Below are positions 7,179-17,400 of a stretch of DNA of 42,471 bases, one piece after another; within the stretch, counting starts at the first letter, position 1, and each line of letters starts with the position of its first letter. Under the pieces are notes generated by a model. That model saw only the letters and a list, made by a program, of their open reading frames with translations. It did not search any database and had not been told where the DNA came from. Source of the stretch: Bacteroides timonensis (GTDB lineage: Bacteria > Bacteroidota > Bacteroidia > Bacteroidales > Bacteroidaceae); the NCBI RefSeq assembly GCF_000513195.1, contig NZ_CBVI010000040.1, positions 1 to 42,471 of the forward strand, in the 5' to 3' direction. Made by a program: the position numbers and the translations under genes.

Positions 7179-10100
7179 AGTCTGTTTTACTTCTATTTCT
7201 TCGTAAGATTCGATCATATCGCCTACCTTGATATCGTTGCAGTTCGTCAGGCTGATACCGCACTCGAAGTTGGTACCTACTTCCTTCACGTCGTCCTTGA
7301 AACGTTTCAAAGCATTGATAGAACCGGTAAAGATTACGATACCGTCGCGGATCAAACGGGCCTTGTCGCTGCGTTTCACCTTTCCGGTCTTCACTACCGC
7401 ACCGGCTACGAGACCTACCTTGGTGATATTGAACACCTCGCGCACCTCGATAGTTGCAGTTACCTGCTCCTTCACCGTCGGTGCCAACATACCTTCCATA
7501 GCTGCCTTCACCTCTTCGATAGCGTCGTAAATCACTGAGTACTTGCGGATATCCACACCTTCGTTCTCTGCCATCTTTGCAGCGGCATTCGACGGACGTA
7601 CCTGGAAGCCGATAATGATAGCATCCGAAGCGGCAGCCAATGAAACATCGGATTCGGAGATAGCTCCAACGCCTTTGTGGATTACATTTACCTGTACCTG
7701 CTCTGTAGACAGCTTGATCAGTGAATCGCTCAACGCCTCAACAGAACCGTCCACGTCACCTTTAACGATAACATTCAGTTCATGGAAGTCACCCAGTGCC
7801 AGACGACGGCCAACTTCATCCAAAGTAAGCATCTTCTGAGTACGCAGACCTTGTTCACGTTGCAACTGTTCACGCTTGTTAGCGATTTCACGTGCTTCCT
7901 GTTCCGTATCGATTACGTGGAACGTATCACCTGCAGCAGGTGCACCGTTCAATCCCAGAATCAGTACCGGTTCAGACGGTCCGGCCTCTTTCAGGCGCTG
8001 GTTACGTTCGTTGAACATAGCTTTTACCTTACCATACGCTGTACCTGCCAGTACGATGTCTCCCACCTGAAGTGTACCGTTTGATACCAGCATGGTAGCT
8101 ACGTAACCACGTCCCTTATCCAATGAAGACTCGATAATGGAACCTGTTGCCTTACGGTTCGGGTTTGCTTTCAGATCAAGCATTTCTGCTTCCAGCAATA
8201 CTTTCTCCAACAGTTCTTTCACACCCAAGCCTTTCTTGGCCGAGATATCTTGCGATTGATATTTGCCGCCCCATTCTTCAACGAGATAGTTCATACTTGC
8301 CAGTTCCTCCTTAATCTTGTCGGCGTTGGCAGTCGGTTTATCAATCTTGTTAATTGCGAATACGATAGGTACACCGGCAGCCATAGCATGGTTGATAGCC
8401 TCCTTCGTTTGCGGCATCACGTTATCATCGGCAGCGACAATAATGATAACCACGTCCGTCACCTTCGCACCACGGGCACGCATAGCGGTAAACGCCTCAT
8501 GACCCGGAGTATCGAGGAACGTAATCTCACGTCCGTCTTCCAGTTTCACGTTGTAAGCACCGATGTGCTGCGTGATACCACCGGCTTCACCGGCAATAAC
8601 GTTGGCCTTACGGATATAGTCGAGCAATGATGTCTTACCGTGGTCTACGTGACCCATGACGGTAACAATCGGCGCGCGCGGTTCCAGATCGTCTTCAGAA
8701 TCCTCCTCCTCTACGATGGCCTGCGCCACTTCCGCACTGACATATTCAGTCTTGTATCCGAACTCTTCCGCCACCAGATTGATGGTTTCAGCATCCAGAC
8801 GCTGGTTGATAGACACCATGATACCGATACTCATACAAGTAGCGATGACCTGCGTCACGGAAACATCCATCATGCTTGCCAACTCGTTGGCAGTCACGAA
8901 TTCCGTTATCTTCAGCACTCTGCTGTCCGCCATTTCGCGGTCTTCCTGCTCCTGCATACGGCTGTTCGCTATATCGCGCTTGTCCTTACGGTATTTGGAA
9001 GTCTTGCTCTTACCTTTGGAAGTGAGGCGTGCCAAAGTTTCTTTTACCTGCTTAGCTACGTCTTCCTCGCTAACCTCCTGCTTGATGACCGGTTTCTTGA
9101 AACGGTCCCTGTTATTGTTGTTACGATTATTCTTGTTGCCTCCTTGGTGATTATTACCACCACCGGCACCTTGCTGACCACCGCCGGCATGAGGTCCTTT
9201 ACCTCCACCACCACGGTTGTCACCTCCACGCTGGAAGTTGGATGCATTGTTGATATCCACCTTCTCCTTATTATTATTAATGCGGAGACGTTTCTTCTTG
9301 TTGGCGTTGGCATCGGCATCTTTCTCCTTGCCATCCTTCGCTTTGGTGTCTTCGCGGCGGATTTCTTTGATGATCGCCTCTTTCATCAACTTCTTCTGAT
9401 CCTGACGAATCTTCTCCTTCTCTTCGCGCTCCTTACGTTTCTCCTCTTTGGATTTCTTCTTAGGGCGTGTAGACTGGTTCAATGTCGCCAGATCAATCTG
9501 ACCGATGATATTAATCTTAGAAACAAACTCCGGCTTGTGAATTGTGAAGATTTCGGCTTCACCACTCTTTGCAGGCGCTTCTTCTGCCACGGCAGGTTTC
9601 GCCTCTTCCCGGACAGGTGTCACGGGAGCAGGTGTTTCTTTTTTCACTACTTCTTTCGCTACTACCGGAGCGGGTTTAGGTGCAGGTTTTTCTGCAATGA
9701 CTGCTGGCTTCGGTTCTTCTTTCACCACAGGAGCCGGTTCGGGAGCCGGAGCCGGCTTCGGTTCGGGCTTCAATTCCGGTCTGGGTTCCGGTTTCGGTTC
9801 CGGTCTGAACTCAGGCTTCGGTTCCGGTTTGGGCTGCGGTTTAGGTTCTTCCTTTACCACAGGCGCAGATGTTTCCACTTTCTTTTCTTCCACTTTTTCT
9901 ACTACCGGTTTCCGGTTCAGTTTATCCAAGTCTATTTTTCCGACAGGTTTAAACTTCGGACGTGCATCTTCGGGGACAACAGTCTTTATTTCTTCAACTT
10001 TCGGTTTCTCCGTAGTCTCAGCCTCGTAACCATCGATAGATACCGATACTTTGTTACGGTCTTTATTCTGCCGTTCCTGAATGAAACGTTCCGATTCAAG

Positions 10101-10271
10101 TCTAAGATTCTTATCTGTACTGAACTCTTTCACGAGCAAGGCATATTGCTCCTCGTTAATTTTTGTGTTGGGGTTTGCCTCAACGGCAAATCCTTTCTTC
10201 TGCAAGAACTCAACGACCGTTGAAATTCCTACATTCAAATCTCTTGTTACTTTATTTAACCTTATCGTCAT
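7173..10271 (-). CDS. infB: Translation initiation factor IF-2
   Basis: IF-2 is the GTPase that positions initiator fMet-tRNA on the 30S subunit and promotes subunit joining. The 1032-residue protein begins with an IF2_N helix domain ([21 protein letters not shown]). A long disordered region follows, with Pro/Glu/Lys repeats (about residues 125-235), a charged segment and a Gly/Asn-rich stretch near 345-390. The G domain starts about residue 535 with G1 [10 protein letters not shown]3 DTPGHEA and G4 NKID, followed by domain II, domain III and the C-terminal fMet-tRNA-binding domain. It lies 70 bases after nusA. The repetitive N-terminus is the only unusual part. Identification is certain. Confidence 0.98.
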   Translation of the reverse strand: MTIRLNKVTRDLNVGISTVVEFLQKKGFAVEANPNTKINEEQYALLVKEFSTDKNLRLESERFIQERQNKDRNKVSVSIDGYEAETTEKPKVEEIKTVVPEDARPKFKPVGKIDLDKLNRKPVVEKVEEKKVETSAPVVKEEPKPQPKPEPKPEFRPEPKPEPRPELKPEPKPAPAPEPAPVVKEEPKPAVIAEKPAPKPAPVVAKEVVKKETPAPVTPVREEAKPAVAEEAPAKSGEAEIFTIHKPEFVSKINIIGQIDLATLNQSTRPKKKSKEEKRKEREEKEKIRQDQKKLMKEAIIKEIRREDTKAKDGKEKDADANANKKKRLRINNNKEKVDINNASNFQRGGDNRGGGGKGPHAGGGQQGAGGGNNHQGGNKNNRNNNNRDRFKKPVIKQEVSEEDVAKQVKETLARLTSKGKSKTSKYRKDKRDIANSRMQEQEDREMADSRVLKITEFVTANELASMMDVSVTQVIATCMSIGIMVSINQRLDAETINLVAEEFGYKTEYVSAEVAQAIVEEEDSEDDLEPRAPIVTVMGHVDHGKTSLLDYIRKANVIAGEAGGITQHIGAYNVKLEDGREITFLDTPGHEAFTAMRARGAKVTDVVIIIVAADDNVMPQTKEAINHAMAAGVPIVFAINKIDKPTANADKIKEELASMNYLVEEWGGKYQSQDISAKKGLGVKELLEKVLLEAEMLDLKANPNRKATGSIIESSLDKGRGYVATMLVSNGTLQVGDIVLAGTAYGKVKAMFNERNQRLKEAGPSEPVLILGLNGAPAAGDTFHVIDTEQEAREIANKREQLQREQGLRTQKMLTLDEVGRRLALGDFHELNVIVKGDVDGSVEALSDSLIKLSTEQVQVNVIHKGVGAISESDVSLAAASDAIIIGFQVRPSNAAAKMAENEGVDIRKYSVIYDAIEEVKAAMEGMLAPTVKEQVTATIEVREVFNITKVGLVAGAVVKTGKVKRSDKARLIRDGIVIFTGSINALKRFKDDVKEVGTNFECGISLTNCNDIKVGDMIESYEEIEVKQTL

Positions 10272-10341
10272 ACTAAAAAATTAATGAATAATGTGGAGAA
10301 AGAAGTTAGTGCAAACAGAAACAGATGTCGACAGACACTTT

Positions 10342-11682
10342 TTATTCTGCCTCGGGCTCTGACTCAGGGGCAACCTCGGGCTCTGTCTCAGGCATAACCT
10401 CAGGTGCCGGATCCAATTCAGGTTCGCCTTCTTCAAACTCCGAACTTAAAATGCGTAATACCTCGTCCACCGTTTCTTCTTCCAAGTCGGTCTTTTCAAT
10501 CAACAACTCGCGCGGAGCGTTCAGCACGGCCTTCGCAGTATCGATACCAATCGACTTGATGGCATCAATCACCCAACCGTCGATTTCGTCTCTGAACTCA
10601 TCCAGATAGATATCTTCATCCTCAACAGCCTGATCCAACTCACGGAATACGTCAATGGTGTACTCGGTCAACATACTGGCAAGTTTGATATTCAAACCGC
10701 CTTTACCAATAGCCAGCGAAACCTCTTCAGGCCTCAGAAATACTTCTGCCTTACGTTCTTCTTCATTCAGACGAATAGAAGATATCTTCGCGGGGCTGAG
10801 GGCACGCTGAATAAACAACTGGATATTGGACGTATAGTTGATTACGTCAATATTCTCGTTGCGCAACTCACGAACAATGCCATGAATACGGCTACCCTTT
10901 ACACCTACGCAGGCACCTACCGGGTCGATACGGTCGTCGTACGACTCAACGGCAATCTTGGCACGCTCACCGGGGATACGGGCAATCTTCTTAATGGTAA
11001 TCAGTCCGTCATTGATTTCGGGCACTTCCATCTCGAACAGACGCTGCAGGAATACAGGCGATGTACGGGAAAGGATAATCTTCGGATTGTTATTCTTGTT
11101 GTCCACACGGGCCACCACGGCACGCGCCGTTTCTCCCTTGCGATAGAAATCGCTCGGAATCTGTTCCGTCTTGGGCAGCAGCAATTCGTTTCCTTCATCG
11201 TCGAGCAGCAGCATTTCCTTCTTCCATATCTGGTATACTTCCGCATTGATGATATTACCCACCTTATCAATATATTTATTATAGATACTGTCTTTTTCCA
11301 GTTCCAAAATTTTAGAGGCCAACGTCTGACGCAGGTTCAGGATGGCACGTCGTCCGAAGTTCGCGAAGATTACTTCATCCGTCACTTCCTCGCCCACTTC
11401 ATAAGAAGCATCTATTTTCTGTGCTTCCGATAATGCAATCTGCAAGTTCGGATTTTCCAGGTCTTCATCCGCCACTACTTCACGGTTGCGCCATATTTCG
11501 AAGTCGCCCTTGTCCGGGTTCACAATTACGTCGTAATTCTCATCGGTGCCGAACATCTTCGCGATCACACTACGGAACGACTCTTCGAGCACGCTCACCA
11601 TGGTGGTTCTATCGATATTTTTCAGTTCCTTAAATTCCGAAAATGTATCTATCAGGCTGATAGTTTCTACTTTCTTGGCCAT
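10342..11682 (-). CDS. nusA: Transcription termination/antitermination factor NusA
   Basis: NusA binds RNA polymerase and nascent RNA and modulates pausing, termination and antitermination. The 446-residue protein shows the N-terminal RNAP-binding domain (SLIDTFSEFKELKNIDRTTM), an S1 domain (about 135-200, with KTEQIPSDFYRKGETARAVV), then two KH domains (VGACVGVKGSRIHGIVREL and EVSLAIGKGGLNIKLAS). It ends in an acidic Glu/Pro tail (about residues 415-446). The tail replaces the acidic repeats of Escherichia coli NusA, and its function here is unknown. It follows rimP after four bases and precedes infB, the standard order. Identification is certain. Confidence 0.97.
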   Translation of the reverse strand: MAKKVETISLIDTFSEFKELKNIDRTTMVSVLEESFRSVIAKMFGTDENYDVIVNPDKGDFEIWRNREVVADEDLENPNLQIALSEAQKIDASYEVGEEVTDEVIFANFGRRAILNLRQTLASKILELEKDSIYNKYIDKVGNIINAEVYQIWKKEMLLLDDEGNELLLPKTEQIPSDFYRKGETARAVVARVDNKNNNPKIILSRTSPVFLQRLFEMEVPEINDGLITIKKIARIPGERAKIAVESYDDRIDPVGACVGVKGSRIHGIVRELRNENIDVINYTSNIQLFIQRALSPAKISSIRLNEEERKAEVFLRPEEVSLAIGKGGLNIKLASMLTEYTIDVFRELDQAVEDEDIYLDEFRDEIDGWVIDAIKSIGIDTAKAVLNAPRELLIEKTDLEEETVDEVLRILSSEFEEGEPELDPAPEVMPETEPEVAPESEPEAE

Positions 11683-11686
11683 AGTC

Positions 11687-12154
11687 TTATTTAAAACTGA
11701 TTAAGTATTTAGTATATTTTATTTCATCATACGCAAGCATTTCGTCTTCCTGCACCAGCTGGGGGCGCTTGGCTCCTTCGGGTTTCACTTTCTTCTCTAC
11801 AGTTACAGTGAAATGCTGTTCATCGGCCGCCTTCAGCACGCCGCACAACTTGCGTCCATCTTTTTTCAGCACTTCCACTTCTTTTCCGATGTGGTTGGTG
11901 TACTGTTGCAACACTTTAAATGGCTGTCCGATACCGGCAGAACCTACCTCCAACTCATAATCCTCATCCTCTCGGTTCAACTTGGATTCGATGTATCGGC
12001 TCAACTCCACACAATCTTCAATCCAAACCCCTTCTTTGTGGTCAATTTCCACCACAATCTTGTCGTCCGGGCTGATAGCTACTTCCACCAGAAAGTACTC
12101 TTTTCCGTCCAGCCACTCGTCAACAATCTGACAAACAGTTTTCTTTTCTACCAT
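11687..12154 (-). CDS. rimP: Ribosome maturation factor RimP
   Basis: RimP assists 30S subunit maturation in the cytoplasm. The 155-residue protein has the two-domain RimP layout: an N-terminal alpha/beta domain with FLVEVAISPDDKIVVEIDHKEGVWIEDCVELSRYIE and EVGSAGIGQPFKVLQQYTNHIGKEVEV at the junction with the C-terminal SH3-like domain. It is the first gene of the long minus-strand operon and has a good Bacteroides-type promoter about 70 bases upstream. The position immediately before nusA supports the call. Confidence 0.95.
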   Translation of the reverse strand: MVEKKTVCQIVDEWLDGKEYFLVEVAISPDDKIVVEIDHKEGVWIEDCVELSRYIESKLNREDEDYELEVGSAGIGQPFKVLQQYTNHIGKEVEVLKKDGRKLCGVLKAADEQHFTVTVEKKVKPEGAKRPQLVQEDEMLAYDEIKYTKYLISFK

Positions 12155-12220
12155 TGATTAACTATATAAGAACAAAAAAAGGAGCTTAATTGCCCCTCCA
12201 CCTTTCATCCATTGCGGTTG

Positions 12221-12251
12221 CAAAGATATAAATAATCTATTCGACTACAAA
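12221..12251 (-). promoter_or_regulatory. Promoter of the rimP-nusA-infB-cvpA-suf operon
   Basis: On the minus strand, TTTG (12251-12248) is followed after 19 bases by TATCTTTG (12228-12221). This fits the Bacteroides primary-sigma consensus TTTG-N19-TAnnTTTG exactly. The expected start of transcription is near 12214, giving a leader of about 60 bases. That leader contains a weak GGAG...CTCC hairpin followed by seven T, possibly a leader attenuator. Confidence 0.75.
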
Positions 12252-12369
12252 ATATTAGAGAAAAAAGTTCAATAATTCAATTCAAACTGCCATATACAAA
12301 CGGCAACACGTCAAAATCAGCATTCACACACCCGTAGCCAATTATGCAGCAAAAAAGAAACACCGTGTA

Positions 12370-12399
12370 TTGTTTCATCAAAAATATGCCGTATATTTG
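12370..12399 (+). promoter_or_regulatory. Candidate promoter for the ECF sigma gene
   Basis: TATATTTG at 12392-12399 matches the -7 consensus TAnnTTTG. A TTGT at 12370-12373 lies 18 bases upstream and is a weak -33 element. The region 12252-12568 has no convincing gene: the frame is open, but the ATG at 12569 is the better start. A leader of about 160 bases would result. Confidence 0.45.
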
Positions 12400-12568
12400 C
12401 AAACTGGATAGCACTATAAAGACAAAAAAGCATATCTTATCCGCTCCATCACGCCCATTATGTTACCTTTCGAGACGACATCAGGAAGTGATTTGTCAGA
12501 AAGATTTTTATTCAAACTATAGTGAACCACTTGACTGCCGACTATCATTGCCGAAGCATCCAGAGAGA

Positions 12569-13141
12569 ATGAAAATGACATATAGCGAATTACCTTTAGA
12601 CATTTCCACATGGGACGAGACTTGCATGCAATGTTTCATCAAGACCAATGCCGCCCTGTTCCATGTGTTTGCCAGCCGCTATGTGGACGATTCCTGTCTG
12701 ATTGACGACTTCCTGCAGGAGGCTTACATCAAGCTGTGGACTCGCCGCAAAAGCATTGGTAAGGTGACATCCATACACAATTATTTCTATTCCATCCTTC
12801 GCAACACCATTCTGGATAAATGGGCCTACTTTTTCCAAAGCGAAAAGAGCGAAAGGAATCCGGAGCATCTGGATATTTCTTCCGATGAGACCTTCATGCA
12901 GCACCTCATTGAGGCGGAAAGTGCCAACCTGATAGCACAAGCCATACAAAAGCTCTCCCCGCAGAGCCAGCAGGTCATAGAGATGACCATCGACGGGAAA
13001 AGCATGCAGGAAATAGCCGATGCACTCCAACTGACAGTCAACTCTGTGAAAACCGTAAAATACAGAGCCATCAAACGCCTTTCAGCATTACTCTCGAAAG
13101 AGGACTTCCTGCTACTTTTAGTTCTTGTTTTTATCCGATGA
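12569..13141 (+). CDS. ECF-family RNA polymerase sigma factor
   Basis: This 190-residue protein has sigma region 2 (FHVFASRYVDDSCLIDDFLQEAYIKLW, about residues 27-55) and region 4 with a helix-turn-helix (LSPQSQQVIEM...SMQEIADALQLTVNSVKTVKYRAIKRL, about 125-170). The frame is open upstream to 12344, but ATG 12569 fits the family length and has AGAGAG just upstream. It precedes a FecR-type anti-sigma gene and an STN-domain SusC homologue, the arrangement in which ligand uptake frees the sigma factor to activate the transport operon. The C-terminus (FLLLLVLVFIR) is unusually hydrophobic. The family is clear; its target promoters are inferred to be those of the adjacent operon. Confidence 0.92.
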   Translation: MKMTYSELPLDISTWDETCMQCFIKTNAALFHVFASRYVDDSCLIDDFLQEAYIKLWTRRKSIGKVTSIHNYFYSILRNTILDKWAYFFQSEKSERNPEHLDISSDETFMQHLIEAESANLIAQAIQKLSPQSQQVIEMTIDGKSMQEIADALQLTVNSVKTVKYRAIKRLSALLSKEDFLLLLVLVFIR

Positions 13142-13243
13142 CCTTTCTTTTTTCACTTTCTAAATGTTAAAAACGGCACCTCGTGTCATACCAATAACAG
13201 ATTATTCAAGTCTACTTAATAAAAGTGTAATAATATAAATAAA

Positions 13244-14404
13244 ATGGAATCATATACAGATGTTTCCCGCCTGATTGCTGCTAAAGTATTAAAGCAAAAG
13301 CTGACGGAAAAAGAAGAAGCACGCCTGAGCGCATGGTTGCAAGCCTCCAAGAAGAACCGCGCCACTTACGAGGAAGTTAAAACTATGAAATTGGCTTCCC
13401 GACTGATAGAGTTAGAGCAGGCGGACTACGGGCAGAAGATGTCCGACCGGTTCCTCAAGCAGCAAAGGCAGACACGCCACAAGTTGATATATCAGAATGC
13501 AGCCATCTGGTTGAGCGGTGTGGCAGCCACTGCACTGATATTCCTGACCATATCATTGCTGACTCCGGAAAACAAAGAAATTCAGCCTGTCAAGCAGATA
13601 GCAGAAGCTCCCGCCATCGTACCAGGAAAAGTTGAAGCGACTTTAACACTGACCGATGGCCGCGAGATAGGCATCACAGAGAAAACGCCAGATAAAATAG
13701 GCCAATTACTGGATTCCATCGGTATTCAGGCACAAGCCGCCACGGAAAAACCCAAAAAGCAGGTAGCCTACAACACCCTGACTGTCCCTTTGGGAGGTGA
13801 ATATACTTTCCACTTAGCAGATGGGACAAAGGTGTGGTTGAACTCCAAGACAGAGCTTCGCTTCCCTGAGGCATTTGAAGGAACAGAGCGCCACATATAC
13901 CTCAAAGGAGAAGCTTTCTTCGACGTTGCCAAGGACAAAACTTATCCGTTCATCGTGACTACAGACCGAGGAAGTATTCGCGTATACGGAACCCGCTTCA
14001 ACGTGACCGGCTATACAGAAACGCCCTTATCAGCCGTATTGGTGGAAGGCAGCATCGGCTTCCAACCAACGGAAGGGAAAGAGGTGAAGTTGCAACCGTC
14101 ACAACGGATGGTTTACAATGAAGACACCGGAAATACCAGAATCGAGACAGTGGATGTGTCACAATACACCGCATGGATCGACCACATGTTCGTATTCAAC
14201 GGACAACGGCTGGAAGATATCATGCTCTCCCTCTCCCGCTGGTACAATTTCACCCCTGTTTTCACATCAGACGATATCCGCAACATCCGCCTTACCGGAC
14301 GCCTGTATCGCCACGAGGACGTGCGCATTTTGCTGAATAGTTACGAACGCACCACTGGCATCAAATTCTGCATAGATAACAATAAAATAATCATTACCAA
14401 ATAG
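13244..14404 (+). CDS. FecR-family anti-sigma factor
   Basis: This is an inner-membrane anti-sigma factor of 386 residues. The N-terminal cytoplasmic part (1-84) is followed by one transmembrane helix (about 85-107, NAAIWLSGVAATALIFLTIS). Next come a periplasmic FecR domain (PLGGEYTFHLADGTKVWLNS...LKGEAFFDVAKD, about 180-285) and a C-terminal DUF4974 domain (FNGQRLEDIMLSLSRWYN, about 315-386). FecR proteins hold an ECF sigma factor inactive until signalled by the STN domain of a TonB-dependent transporter. It starts 102 bases after the sigma gene and ends 7 bases before the SusC gene, so it is probably co-transcribed with the transport genes. Confident. Confidence 0.95.
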   Translation: MESYTDVSRLIAAKVLKQKLTEKEEARLSAWLQASKKNRATYEEVKTMKLASRLIELEQADYGQKMSDRFLKQQRQTRHKLIYQNAAIWLSGVAATALIFLTISLLTPENKEIQPVKQIAEAPAIVPGKVEATLTLTDGREIGITEKTPDKIGQLLDSIGIQAQAATEKPKKQVAYNTLTVPLGGEYTFHLADGTKVWLNSKTELRFPEAFEGTERHIYLKGEAFFDVAKDKTYPFIVTTDRGSIRVYGTRFNVTGYTETPLSAVLVEGSIGFQPTEGKEVKLQPSQRMVYNEDTGNTRIETVDVSQYTAWIDHMFVFNGQRLEDIMLSLSRWYNFTPVFTSDDIRNIRLTGRLYRHEDVRILLNSYERTTGIKFCIDNNKIIITK

Positions 14405-14411
14405 TTATAAG

Positions 14412-17400
14412 ATGAATAGTAAACAATGTAAGACAATCGATTTCCGGCAGAGAATCAGTAGAGGAATTGTACGGTTCCTTCTGATAGCATTGCTTATTGG
14501 GAGTGTTCTGATGTTCCCAACAGAGGTATCTGCCCAAAAGACAACACTGCGTATTGAACAAGGTACATTGGACCAGGCTTTTTTGCAAATTATGAAGAAA
14601 AGCAACATCCAATTGGTATACAACACCGATGTAGCGGCAAAAATAAAATGCCCGACCAAGTCATTTCAGCAGAAAGATATCACTGAGATATTAGACACCT
14701 TGCTGTCCGGCACGTCTTTAACTTATCAAGTGAAGAACGGCATCTACACCATCGTACAGAAGCCCGCCGCTCCGGTTCGTCAGGAAGAGGGGAAAGTGTC
14801 GGGAATCGTAATTGACGATCAGGGAGAGACAGTCATCGGTGCATCTGTCATGCTGCTGGGCTCTACCATCGGTGCGGTTACAGACCTTAACGGACACTTT
14901 GAACTGGATAATCTACCTGTCAGAAACGGTACCCTGCGTATTTCCTTTGTGGGCATGAAAACGCAGGATATCACATTCAAGACCAATGGAAAACTGAAAA
15001 TTATCATGGAAAATGATAATGAGATGCTTGACGAGGTGATGGTTATTGCCTACGGTGCAGCCAAGAAGTCATCCTTCACTGGTTCGGCCGCCGTCATCAA
15101 GAAAGATGCTTTGGAGAAAAGGCAAGTGTCAAACCTTACCAATGCCCTGTCCGGTGAAATTTCCGGTGTACAGACGTTGAGTTCGGAAGGTGCTCCGGGA
15201 ACTGCAGCCAAAGTACGCATCCGTGGAGTAGGTTCTATCAATGCCGGTTCCGATCCATTATATGTAGTAGACGGCATTCCATTCGATGGAGACATCTCCT
15301 CCTTGAACATGACCGACGTGGAATCCATGACCGTGCTGAAGGATGCAGCAGCGGCAGCACTATACGGTTCGCGCGCAGCCAACGGTGTCATTATCGTCAC
15401 TACAAAGAAAGGAAAATCAGGAAAAGCACAAGTGAACTTTGACATGAAGCTGGGTATCAACACCAATGCATTGCCCAACTACGACGTCATCCAAAGCCCG
15501 GCCCTCTACACAGAGAAAGCTTATGAGGCCATCTATCACGGCTATCATCTGAATCTAAAATATGACAGAGATGAAGCGAACCTGATAGCGAACAAGATTC
15601 TGCCGACAGCAGAGTCTGGCGGTCTGGGTTACCGGATATATACCGTTCCCAACGGACAACAGGTAGTGGGAACTAACGGAAAGCTAAACCCGAATGCAAC
15701 TTTGGGATATTCAGATGGCACCTATTATTATACGCCCGACAATTGGAGAGACGAAACCTATCAGTCCAACCTCCGTCAGGAATACAACCTGAATGTATCC
15801 GGAGCTGGAGAGAAGCTGAGCTACTATCTGTCTATGGGCTATTTAGATGATCTGGGTCTGATTGACAATTCAGGACTCAAACGATACACCTTGCGTATGC
15901 GTGGCGACTATGAGTTGAACAAGTACCTGAAAATGGGAGCCAACCTCAGCTATGCCTACAATGACAACAACTACCCGAACGGACAGACCTCTGCCTCTTC
16001 GAGTAACAATGCCTTCATGCTGGCAAACATGATCGCCCCCGTCTACCCGATGTATGTACGCAACGCAGATGGCTCTTTGAAGCAGAACAACCACGGAAGC
16101 GTAATTTATGATTACGGCGACGGCAGAAGCACTAACTTCAGCCGAAGCTTCTCTTCTATAGCCAATCCTGTAGGTGATTTGCTTTACAATACAGAATTCT
16201 ATAAAGCAGATATTTTCTCTGCAAACTGGTACGCTACACTGACTCCGATGGAGGGCCTGACGATTACCGCTCGCTATGGTCTGAATGTCGACAACACCCA
16301 AAACACCCGTTCCATCAATTCTTTTTACGGACAATACGCATCAGTAGGCGGCTATGTATATCAGGCCACATTGCGACAAGCAGGTCTGGACCAGCAATAC
16401 ACAGCAACCTATAATACCACGATCAACGCCATCCACAACTTGGAGGTGCTAGTTGGATACGATGGCTACACTTTCAAGGAAAAAAGTTTGTCTGCCTACG
16501 GACAGAATATGTACAACCCCAACATTCCGATTATAGACAATACCATCGACAGCAGCCGTGGAAACGGTACGGCAAACACCTACGCCACCGTGGGCTACCT
16601 CTCGCGCATGAACTATAATTACGACGAGATTTATTATGCCAGCGCTTCCTTCCGTCGTGACGGTTCTTCACGCTTCCATCCCGACCACCGCTGGGGTAAC
16701 TTCTGGTCTTTCAGTGGTGCCTGGATGATGTCGAAAGAGGAATTCATGCAAGACGTAAAGTGGATTGACATGCTGAAACTGAAAGCCTCCTTCGGTCAAC
16801 AAGGAAATGACAATATCGGTAACGAATATGCTTATGTCAACCAATATGCCATGCAGGGCAGCAATGGTTCCTTCTCCGACGGACTGCTTTCCTACAAAGG
16901 CAACCCGAACATTACATGGGAAACGACCAATGCTTTCAACATCGGTTTTGACTTTGCCTTGTTCAGGAACAAATTGAACGGTACGGTCGAATACTTTTCA
17001 CGCCAAACAAAAGATATGCTCTACAACAAACCCGTGTCGCCCAGTGCCGGCTACGGTTCCATTCCCATGAACGTGGGTTCCATGCGCAATTCCGGAGTTG
17101 AGATAGAATTGAAATATAATCTGATAGAGAAGAACGGACTCACATGGGATGTCTCTGCCAATGCTTCCTTTATCAATAACAAAATATTGAAACTGCACAA
17201 AGACCTCAACGGTCAGTTGCTGAGCGGAAACTTTATCTTGAAGGAAGGATCTTCCATGTACAGTCTCTACCTGGTGGAATATGTCGGCGTAGACCCGAAA
17301 GAAGGGCAAGCCCTTTTTTTGGCCAAAGACAATACGGGAAAAGAATATGCTACAATAGACTGGCAGACTGCAGTCAGCACCAATCGTAAGCCCACTGTAA

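Noticed and set aside
8640..10223. A 527-codon open frame on the plus strand opposite infB
   Set aside because: It is the mirror of a certain IF-2 gene. Its Phe/Arg/His-rich low-complexity sequence is what antisense of Lys/Glu/Pro codons gives.
12344..12568. N-terminal extension of the ECF sigma factor
   Set aside because: The extra 75 residues do not resemble sigma factors, and the stretch includes the candidate promoter; ATG 12569 fits the family length.
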